Positions 58,301 through 64,000 of a stretch of DNA of 64,000 nt are shown here, one piece after another. The DNA is taken from positions 124,001-188,000 of the forward strand of contig NZ_NPKR01000010.1 in NCBI RefSeq assembly GCF_008329535.1. The letters are read 5' to 3'. Below the pieces are notes generated by a model, which worked only from the letters and a program-made list of their open reading frames with translations, did no database searches and was not told where the DNA came from. How positions within the stretch are numbered: position 1 is the stretch's first letter; each line of letters opens with the position of its first letter. Origin of the DNA: Mycolicibacterium sp. P1-18 (GTDB taxonomy: Bacteria > Actinomycetota > Actinomycetes > Mycobacteriales > Mycobacteriaceae). Both the position numbers and the translations under genes were made by a program.

Positions 58301-60866
58301 GACCACCCTCAACGAGGACAACGGCACCGTGGAGTTCGCCGCGTTCACCGCGACGACCGACGGTGAGGTGAAGTGGACGATCACCGCCACTGCCGCACTG
58401 CGCGCGCTTCCCACGTCACCCGGCCGCCTCGACGTCCCCGGGAACGACGACGTGATTCCCACCTCCGGTGACGAGTTCTACCTTCGCACCGAGGGTCTCG
58501 GCTTCGGTTACGGGGAGGCGTTCCGTCCCGTCACCGAGATCGTCGGCGGTGACGACTGGGCGGTGGCCCGGCTCGCCGTGCCGGAACCGGTCGCCGACGA
58601 ACTCGACGCCTACCGCTTCCATCCCGCGCTCGTCGACGGTGCGTTCCAAACGCTGTTCGGCACGATGCTCCTGGGCCAGGAGGGACCGTCCGATCCATTT
58701 CTGCCCGCCCGGATCCGGCACAGTGCCGTCTACGCGCCACCCGAGGCGAAGATGACCGTCGACGTCCGGGTCGTGTCGGCCACCACCGAGCGCATCGAAG
58801 CCGACATCATCGTCAGAAACCAACTCGGCGAGCCGCTCGCGGTGTTCGACGGCTTCACGGTGGAGTCTCTGGGCTCCTCGTCGCGCATGTCACCCGAGCG
58901 GATCGACAGGAGTCTCTACGAGATTCACTGGGTCGAGAAGGACGCCGAGAGGGACGAGGCCCGCGACGGGCTCGTGGTGGAGAACCAGTCCTGGCTCGTC
59001 CTCGTCGACGAACGCGGCGTCGGCACCGCCGTCGCTGAGACGCTGCGCGGTCGCGGACATCGCGTGCGCACCGTGGCCCACGGCGCCGTGGCCGAGCTGA
59101 CCGAGGTCGACGGCGGGTACGTGGTGAATCCGCAACGCGCCGAGCAGGTGTCGCAGCTGCTTACCACGCACCTCGACCGAGACGGTGACCTCGCCGGCGT
59201 CGTCGACTGCTGGTCCGTCGACGTGGTCGCCGATCCCGCCGACGCGACGACGGCGGACGCGAATCTGCAGCTGGGCGTCTTCACCGTGATGCGGCTGATC
59301 AAGTCACTCGCCACACACGAGACCGTCGCACCGCGGCTCTACCTCGTCACGGCCAACGCGCAGGCCGCGCCGGGCACCGCCTCGTGCGTCGCCGACCAGG
59401 CGGCGGTCTGGGGACTGGGCCGGGTCATCGGTCATCACGAGTTCGCCGAGCGGTGGGGCGGTCTGGTCGACGTCGACGACGGCGACGACATGGACGACAC
59501 CGCCACTCGCGTCGTCGACTACGTCCTCGCGCACGATCCGGAGGACCAGATCGCGATCCGCGGTGGCGACGTCTTCGTGCCGCGAATCCGCGTCAGCCAG
59601 GGCCTGACCAAGGCCTTCCCGACCACGCTGACCCCGGATGCGACCTACGTCGTCACCGGCGGGGTCGGTGCGCTGGGCCGGACCGTGGCGACCTACCTCG
59701 CCGAGCGCGGGGCCCGGCACATCGTGCTGCTCAGCCGGACCGAGGTCCCTCCGCGCAACACGTGGTCGACGCTGGCCGAGGGCGACGCCCACGCCGCGAC
59801 CGTCGACGCGATCCGGGCCGTCGAGCGACTCGGGGCGCGGGTGAGCACCGCGAGCGTCGACGTCACCGACGCCGCCCGCGTACGGGCGTGGTTGGCCGAC
59901 CACCTCCGCGAGGGTGGCCGCCCCGTGCGCGGAGTCATCCATGCCGCGGGAATGGTCCACGACCAGCTGCTGATGAACATGAGCGAGGACGACTTCGCGA
60001 AGGTGTTGGCCCCCAAGATGATCGGCACCCGGGCGCTGCACGACGCGTTCAGCGGCCACGATCTGGAGTTCTTCGTCATGTTCGGTTCCGCCGGCTCGAC
60101 CATCGCGTCGCCGGGTCAGGGCAACTACGCCGCCGCCAACGCGTTCCTCGACGCGTTCGCCCATCGCCGCCAGGCGCAGGGGCTGCCGGCGCTGACCATC
60201 GGGTGGGGTCCGTGGTCGGTGGGCATGGTCGAGGAGCTGCACCTGGAGAAGGTCTACGCGCACCGCGGCATCGAGCTGATCACCCCGTCGGCGGGTGCGC
60301 GGATCCTGGACCGGCTGATCAACCAGAAGGTGCCGCAGGTCATCGCGATCACTGCGGACTGGGGTCGAGCGCGCCAGGTGGGGTTCAGCGCCGGGTTGCC
60401 GAAGATGTTCGCCGAACTCGAGGCCACCGAAGTGCCACTGGGCGAGGGTGACTCGGATTCGTCGATGGTGGAGTTGCTCGCCGGCCTGCCCGAACCCGAA
60501 CGGCTCGGCGTGGTCACCGACCAGCTGCGGCGCACCGTCGCCGGTGTGTTCGACTGCGCCGTCGACGACATCGAGCCCGACGACATCCTCGACGACGTCG
60601 GGCTGGATTCCATGATGGCCATGGACTTCCGGATCCGTATCAACACCACCTTCGCCATCGACCTGCCGGTTCTGGAGATCCTCCGCGGCGTGAGCGTCGA
60701 CTCGCTGGCCGTTCGCGTACTCGCCGAAATCGACTCGGCCCACGGCGCCGACACCGTGGTCGCCGAGGAGCCGGCCGACGACGTCGACGGGCTCCTCGAC
60801 GCGCTGTCCGAGGACGACCTCCGGCGGCTCCTCCTCGAGCTCGAGCAGGAGCCGGGCCCGCAATGA
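55353..60866 (+). CDS. Type I polyketide synthase, single module KS-AT-DH-KR-ACP
   Basis: This 1837-residue protein carries: ketosynthase (10-440; Cys183 in DTACSSSLVA, His318 in EAHGTGT, His358 in TNIGHLE); acyltransferase (538-840; Ser629 in GHSAGE); dehydratase (903-1180; His932 in HQVQGSVVVP, Asp1095 in HPALVDGAFQ); ketoreductase (about 1428-1620; TGGVGALG, Ser and Tyr in FGSAGS and QGNYAAANAF); and an acyl carrier protein (Ser near 1753 in GLDSMMA). There is no enoyl reductase or thioesterase. All active sites look intact. The AT specificity motif reads VPYHTH, neither the malonyl HAFH nor the methylmalonyl YASH. Size and order match partially reducing iterative synthases such as 6-methylsalicylate types, but one-step modular use is possible. 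It is co-translated with an ABC exporter. Confidence 0.93.
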   Translation: MLTERRGHDPLAIVGIGCRLPGGVGSPESYWDLLCSGTDATRVVPESRWNAARFHDPHPGKVGKMVTRRGGFLDDVDQFDPQFFGISPREAHLLDPQQRLLLQATWEALEDGGIPADSLAGTQVGVFIGGFTLDYQLLQNQGRTSRYRFKTHSSTGMMMTMLANRISFAFDFRGPSMTIDTACSSSLVAVHLAAQSIWNGECDIALAGGVNVMLGPNTAIAESKSGFLSPDGRSKAFDESANGYSRGEGGAVVVIKPLAQALRDGDEIYAQILGTAVSQDGHTDGITVPRKEAQEAAIVNALRKAGVDPADIGYVEAHGTGTPVGDPIEMRALASALASGRPAAEPLLIGSVKTNIGHLEAGAGVAGLIKTALVLKHGFVPANLHFHTPSGDLDLAELGIDIPTTGRPFPDCERRIAGVNSFGFGGTNAHVVLAEPPVTTEVGETHTATTPLTVLPISARSEEALVATARQLADHVGNHPEITLADLAYTLGQRRAHLNHRHALISDGITDVRDQLQALADGGQISAGRTNPTPPKLAFVCTGMGPQWWGMCRGLLDVFDVFTESMERTDRELSRYADWSLLEELRRDEDSTRMGETEFAQPANFAIQVALAAQLEHFGIRPDAIVGHSAGEVAAHHLAGLLTFEDAVRVIYHRSRLQQRTSGMGRMLAVGLDAETLMATVDEKTVDEFTRRVSIAAINSPSAVTLAGDAEVLDDVARQLDDARVFNRLLAVKVPYHTHYMDLVKDELLDAFDGLSSNPSAIPLYSTVTGERLDGYGAGAAYWWQNTRATVLFEPALRRMLDDGYTHFVELGPHPVLAASIFETAGTEKALVLATQRRNDDDGRTLLNCVGALHCNGHDVAWDTLQPRGTAQRVKLPSYPWQNKRYWNETPEASEDLHFDPVHPLLGQPVSGVRPSWEAELSASHFPFLADHQVQGSVVVPGAVYVEMALAAAREHYGTDLAVDDLEFLRAVILDETCDPIMRTTLNEDNGTVEFAAFTATTDGEVKWTITATAALRALPTSPGRLDVPGNDDVIPTSGDEFYLRTEGLGFGYGEAFRPVTEIVGGDDWAVARLAVPEPVADELDAYRFHPALVDGAFQTLFGTMLLGQEGPSDPFLPARIRHSAVYAPPEAKMTVDVRVVSATTERIEADIIVRNQLGEPLAVFDGFTVESLGSSSRMSPERIDRSLYEIHWVEKDAERDEARDGLVVENQSWLVLVDERGVGTAVAETLRGRGHRVRTVAHGAVAELTEVDGGYVVNPQRAEQVSQLLTTHLDRDGDLAGVVDCWSVDVVADPADATTADANLQLGVFTVMRLIKSLATHETVAPRLYLVTANAQAAPGTASCVADQAAVWGLGRVIGHHEFAERWGGLVDVDDGDDMDDTATRVVDYVLAHDPEDQIAIRGGDVFVPRIRVSQGLTKAFPTTLTPDATYVVTGGVGALGRTVATYLAERGARHIVLLSRTEVPPRNTWSTLAEGDAHAATVDAIRAVERLGARVSTASVDVTDAARVRAWLADHLREGGRPVRGVIHAAGMVHDQLLMNMSEDDFAKVLAPKMIGTRALHDAFSGHDLEFFVMFGSAGSTIASPGQGNYAAANAFLDAFAHRRQAQGLPALTIGWGPWSVGMVEELHLEKVYAHRGIELITPSAGARILDRLINQKVPQVIAITADWGRARQVGFSAGLPKMFAELEATEVPLGEGDSDSSMVELLAGLPEPERLGVVTDQLRRTVAGVFDCAVDDIEPDDILDDVGLDSMMAMDFRIRINTTFAIDLPVLEILRGVSVDSLAVRVLAEIDSAHGADTVVAEEPADDVDGLLDALSEDDLRRLLLELEQEPGPQ

Positions 60867-61714
60867 CGCACGGGGACAAGGCGTCCGCGGTTCGGGTGCG
60901 GGGTCTGTCGAAGTCCTATCGACGGGTGCCGGCGGTCCGCGACCTGGACCTCGACGTCGACTACGGCGAGATCTTCGCCATCCTCGGACCCAACGGTGCG
61001 GGGAAGTCGACGACGATCGAGATCCTCGAGGGCAACCGCAAGCGCGACGCCGGAGAGGTGCAAGTGCTGGGGGAGGACCCCGGCACGGCGGGCCGGAGTT
61101 GGCGAGCCAAGGTCGGCATCGTCCTGCAGGAGGCCAGCGACGCCGGGATGCTGACGGTGGGTGAAACCGTCCGGATGTTCACCAACTGCTATGGCGCGTC
61201 CCGGGTTCCGGGTGAAGTGCTCGAACTCGTCGGGCTGGGGGCCGTCGCCGGCAAGAGGGTGCGGACGCTGTCGGGCGGGCAGCGCCGCCGGCTCGACGTG
61301 GCGCTGGGCATCGTCGGGATGCCCGATCTGCTCTTCCTCGACGAGCCGACGACCGGGTTCGACCCCGAAGCCCGACGTCAGTTCTGGGAGCTGATCCGAC
61401 TCCTCGCGGCGGACGGCACCACCATCGTCCTTACCACCCACTACCTGGAGGAGGCGGCCGCGCTGGCCGACCGGGTCGCGGTGATCGTGGGTGGTCGTGT
61501 CGTGGCGGTGGATTCGCCGTCCAGACTCACCGGACACGTGAGCGCGGCGGCGACGGTCCGGTGGGTCGACGCCGACGGGGTGCACGTCGAGACGACCGAC
61601 CGCCCCACCGATCTGGTCACGACGCGCAGCCGGGATGGCGCTGAGCTCGCCGAGCTCACGATCACCCGGCCGACGCTGGAAGACGCCTACCTGCGCCTGA
61701 TCGGTCAGGGCTGA
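60863..61714 (+). CDS. ABC transporter ATP-binding protein, drug/lipid exporter type (DrrA-like)
   Basis: This 283-residue ATPase powers export. Walker A is GPNGAGKSTT, the signature is LSGGQRRRLDVALG, Walker B is DLLFLDEPTTGFDPEAR, and the switch His is in LTTHYLEEA. The C-terminal domain (residues 225-283) is the accessory domain typical of DrrA proteins. It starts 4 bases inside the PKS stop (ATGA) and ends one base into the permease start. It probably exports the polyketide product or a lipid made from it. Confidence 0.93.
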   Translation: MTHGDKASAVRVRGLSKSYRRVPAVRDLDLDVDYGEIFAILGPNGAGKSTTIEILEGNRKRDAGEVQVLGEDPGTAGRSWRAKVGIVLQEASDAGMLTVGETVRMFTNCYGASRVPGEVLELVGLGAVAGKRVRTLSGGQRRRLDVALGIVGMPDLLFLDEPTTGFDPEARRQFWELIRLLAADGTTIVLTTHYLEEAAALADRVAVIVGGRVVAVDSPSRLTGHVSAAATVRWVDADGVHVETTDRPTDLVTTRSRDGAELAELTITRPTLEDAYLRLIGQG

Positions 61715-62571
61715 TGGCGGTCGAGCGCGACCAGGCCGTCGCATCGGCGCGGCACCGCGCCCCGGCGGCGAACGCGCCGTTGCCGTCGGCTCTGCGCATC
61801 GGACTGTCGCGGGTGGTCCCGGAGCTGAAGATGTTCTACCGCAGACCCGAACAGGTGGCGTTGACGTTCTCGATGCCTGCGGTGATCTGCGTGCTGCTCG
61901 GGTCGATCTTCACGACGACGTTGCCAGGCAGCAGTACCAGCACCGGTTCGGTGATCGCGGCCAGCATGCTGGCCTACGGAATTCTGTCGACGTCGTTCAT
62001 CAACCTGGGCATCAGCATCGCCGCCGACCGCGACACCGGCGGCCTACGGCGACTCCGCGGAACGCCGACCACCGCGACCTCGTACTTCGTCGGCAAGATC
62101 GCCCTGGTTGCGGTGGTCAGTTTCGCCGAGGCCGTGATCCTGCTTGCGGTCGGGGTGTTCGTCTTCAACCTGCACCTGCCGAGCGATCTTGGTGGATGGT
62201 TCACGTTGGCATGGGTCTTCGTGCTCGGCACCACGAGTTGTTCCCTGCTGGGCATCTTCATCAGCAATTACGCCAGCAACGCGGTGTCGGCAGCGGTGAT
62301 CACCAACGGTCCGTCGGTGGCCCTGCAGTTCATCTCCGGTACCTACGTACCACTCGTCGTCCTGCCGGCGTGGATGTTGACCATCGGCTCGATCTTCCCG
62401 ATCAAGTGGATGGCACAGGGTTTTCGCTCGGTGCTGCTGCCGCCGGAGATGGTCGTGTTCGAGCCCGCGGGCAGCTGGGAACACTGGCGGATCTTCTTGG
62501 TGCTGATGGCGTGGAGCGTCGGCGGTCTCATCGGCTGTCTGGCCATCTTTCGGTGGTCGGACGAGGGGTGA
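61714..62571 (+). CDS. ABC transporter permease, ABC-2 type (DrrB-like)
   Basis: This 285-residue permease has six membrane segments. After a soluble N-terminus of about 40 residues come LTFSMPAVICVLLGSIFTTT and, later, the ABC-2 pattern YGILSTSFINLGISIAADRD, then a conserved loop with RRLRGTPTTATSYFVGK that contacts the ATPase. It completes the PKS-exporter operon. The stop is followed by a perfect hairpin shared with the opposing SDR gene. Confidence 0.92.
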   Translation: MAVERDQAVASARHRAPAANAPLPSALRIGLSRVVPELKMFYRRPEQVALTFSMPAVICVLLGSIFTTTLPGSSTSTGSVIAASMLAYGILSTSFINLGISIAADRDTGGLRRLRGTPTTATSYFVGKIALVAVVSFAEAVILLAVGVFVFNLHLPSDLGGWFTLAWVFVLGTTSCSLLGIFISNYASNAVSAAVITNGPSVALQFISGTYVPLVVLPAWMLTIGSIFPIKWMAQGFRSVLLPPEMVVFEPAGSWEHWRIFLVLMAWSVGGLIGCLAIFRWSDEG

Positions 62572-62583
62572 GTGGCGCTCACC
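62567..62583. terminator. Bidirectional hairpin between the exporter and the SDR gene
   Basis: GGTGAG-TGGCG-CTCACC is a perfect 6-bp stem with a 5-base loop, spanning both stop codons of the convergent genes. It is well placed to end both operons. Confidence 0.55.
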
Positions 62584-63433
62584 GCACCAGCGTGGCGCCT
62601 CCGTCGAGACGGATCTGCTGACCGGTCATGAAGCGGGACTCGTCGGCGAGCAGATACACGGCGGCATAGGCGGATTCCCACACCGTGGCGCGACCCATCT
62701 TGAGTTTGACGACCTTCGCGTAGGCCTGCGCGACGGCGTCGGCGTCGAGGTCGAACAGCGACTGGGAGTCGTGGTTGCCGATCACGGAATCGATGGGGCC
62801 CAGCATCAAGGTGTTGGCACGGATGCCACTGGCGGCGTACTGCACGGCGGTCAGCTCGGTGATCTGGTTGAGCCCGCACTTGCCCAGCGCATACGGCATG
62901 ATGCCGATGTTCAGGCCGAGTTCGTTCTTCATGCTCGCAATCGAGGAGACGTTGACGATGCTCCCGGTGGTGTCACCGTCGTTGCGCTCCATGCACTGCG
63001 CGGCGAAGAGGTTGCAGTGGAAGCAGCCAAGCATGTTCACGTTGACGCCGTAGTTGAAGTCCTCGACGGTCATCGAGTTGGTGTCGCGGTCGAACGGCGG
63101 GTTGACCGCGACGCTGTAGACCATGCCGTCCACCCGTCCGCTCGTCGCGGTCGCGACGTCGAAGATCCGCTCGCAGTCCTGCTTCTCCGACACGTCCGCG
63201 ACCACCGCGTAGGCGCGACCGCCCTCGGCGGTGATCAGGTCGACGGTCTCGTTCGCGGCAACCGGGTTGCGATCGGCCACGACCACTTCGGCGCCGTGGC
63301 GCGCGGCGAGCAGACAGATGGCGCGGCCGTTGCCCATGCCGGGTCCGGGTTGTTGGCCGCCGCCCACGACGACGACCACCTTCCCGGACAAGTCGAAGGC
63401 GGTGCGGTCTCTACGGGTGAAGTCAGTCGGCAT
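62579..63433 (-). CDS. Short-chain dehydrogenase/reductase
   Basis: This 284-residue SDR has an unusual cofactor loop (VVVGGGQQPGPGMGNGRAI), longer than the common TGxxxGxG, and VVADRNPV after beta-2, suggesting NAD. The catalytic residues are Ser in SIVNVSSIASMK and Tyr-x3-Lys in MPYALGKCGLNQ. The C-terminus MTGQQIRLDGGATLVR is standard. The start ATG at 63433 is inside the ferredoxin gene's 3' end. It is the last gene of a leftward operon with a P450 and a ferredoxin, so it may further oxidise the P450 product. Confidence 0.88.
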   Translation of the reverse strand: MPTDFTRRDRTAFDLSGKVVVVVGGGQQPGPGMGNGRAICLLAARHGAEVVVADRNPVAANETVDLITAEGGRAYAVVADVSEKQDCERIFDVATATSGRVDGMVYSVAVNPPFDRDTNSMTVEDFNYGVNVNMLGCFHCNLFAAQCMERNDGDTTGSIVNVSSIASMKNELGLNIGIMPYALGKCGLNQITELTAVQYAASGIRANTLMLGPIDSVIGNHDSQSLFDLDADAVAQAYAKVVKLKMGRATVWESAYAAVYLLADESRFMTGQQIRLDGGATLVR

Positions 63434-63632
63434 CGGAGGGTCCCCTCGTGGTCGTGATGGCACGTTCTGGACAACCGTCGACCGCGTCGACCACCGAGGC
63501 CTGCAGTTCCGGTGGGATCTCCGACTGGCTGGCCTCGGCGTAACCGTCGTCGGTGAGCGCGAATACCTGCGGACACAGCGCGACGCAGGCACCGTGGCCG
63601 GCGCACGCGTCGTCGTCGACGACGACCCTCAT
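63423..63632 (-). CDS. Ferredoxin, P450 partner
   Basis: This 69-residue ferredoxin has the ligands C10-x5-C16 (ACAGHGACVALC, with a further Cys at 20) and C54-P (DGCPERAIT). The presence of four cysteines including C20 resembles the 4Fe-4S/3Fe-4S ferredoxins used by P450s. The ATG at 63632 overlaps the P450 stop (ATGA). It overlaps the SDR start by 11 bp. Confidence 0.9.
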   Translation of the reverse strand: MRVVVDDDACAGHGACVALCPQVFALTDDGYAEASQSEIPPELQASVVDAVDGCPERAITTTRGPSDAD

Positions 63633-64000
63633 GTCGTGACCTCCCGGGGTGCGGCCGCCTCGGTCGCGACGTGGATGCGCGTCAGCCCGCGCAGGATGTA
63701 GGTCGGCACGTAGTCGAAGTGGCGGTCGTGCGCCGGCCCGTGGACCGCCTCGTCGAGGGCGATGGTCGTGGTCCGCTCGAGCAGCCGCCGGGTCAGCACG
63801 TTGCCCTCGGCACGCGCAAGGGGGGCGCCGATGCAACTGTGTACACCCCGGCCGAACCCGATGTGCCGCCGAGCATTCGGCCGGTCCGGATCGAACCGGT
63901 CGGGATCGTCGAACACGCGGGGATCCCGGTTGGCCGCGCCGTAGTGGACCATCAGCGTGGTGCCGGCGGGGACGTCGACTCCGCCGACCGTCGTCGCGGA
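63629..64000 (-). CDS. Cytochrome P450, C-terminal part, cut by window edge
   Basis: The last 123 residues of a P450 are present; the start lies beyond base 64000. The heme loop IGFGRGVHSCIGAPLARAE carries the axial Cys. The upstream stretch MVHYGAANRDPRVFDDPDRF is the usual PERF-region segment. It is followed in the same operon by a ferredoxin and an SDR, a smaller counterpart of the P450 operon at 47.9 kb. Partial, so no family assignment. Confidence 0.92.
   Translation of the reverse strand, partial: SATTVGGVDVPAGTTLMVHYGAANRDPRVFDDPDRFDPDRPNARRHIGFGRGVHSCIGAPLARAEGNVLTRRLLERTTTIALDEAVHGPAHDRHFDYVPTYILRGLTRIHVATEAAAPREVTT

Noticed and set aside
1..64000. CRISPR arrays and rRNA genes
   Set aside because: No regularly spaced repeats and no rRNA-like sequence were seen when reading through the window.

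Overview
The window is high-GC actinobacterial DNA and most resembles a fast-growing Mycobacterium (Mycolicibacterium). The main reasons are gene content and order. One block matches the Rv2327–Rv2314c neighbourhood of M. tuberculosis: a MarR regulator, a fused ECF ATPase, EcfT, uspC/uspB/uspA and the TldD/TldE pair. A second matches Rv2055c–Rv2060: zinc-free S18, S14 and L33 genes divergent from a zinc ABC transporter. There is also an MPT64-family secreted protein. In M. tuberculosis these blocks lie elsewhere relative to one another, so this is a rearranged relative. Family names come from motifs and remembered homologues; no database search was possible.

Layout. 1–12.8 kb is core-like: a cut-off VIT1-type transporter, MarR, the ECF transporter, a UspABC sugar importer divergent from tldD-tldE, a carboxymuconolactone-decarboxylase-like protein, a methyltransferase and a CAT-anticodon tRNA. 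12.83–28.41 kb is an integrated mobile island bounded by a 48-bp perfect direct repeat. The left copy is the 3' half of the tRNA. The island carries a tyrosine integrase, an excisionase-like protein, a MobF relaxase with no visible coupling protein or secretion system, two small membrane proteins, an IS3 remnant, and defence-type cargo. That cargo is a nuclease-methyltransferase protein divergent from a phospholipase-D-fold nuclease, a frameshifted HTH-nucleotidyltransferase gene with a twin-palindrome operator, and a 702-residue HEPN-like protein.

28.4–44.1 kb is mixed chromosomal content: a CopD-like protein, a molybdate-binding regulator with ModA but no modBC, a cupin, an MPT64 homologue, a PfpI-like protein, a PucR-type regulator behind a glycogen-debranching enzyme and a glycosyltransferase, two dehydrogenases, a second VIT1-type transporter and an epimerase. 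44.2–47.8 kb is the zinc-starvation region with two candidate Zur boxes between divergent transcription units.

47.9–51.9 kb is a tight operon of ferredoxin, ferredoxin reductase, cytochrome P450 and alcohol dehydrogenase, a self-contained oxidation module. 52–62.6 kb holds a cation/proton antiporter followed by a small polyketide locus: a flavin halogenase-like oxidoreductase, a single-module KS-AT-DH-KR-ACP synthase and a two-gene ABC exporter. On the opposite strand at the right edge is a second P450-ferredoxin-SDR operon, cut off by the window. The strongest leads for new biology are the island cargo and the halogenase-like/PKS/exporter locus.
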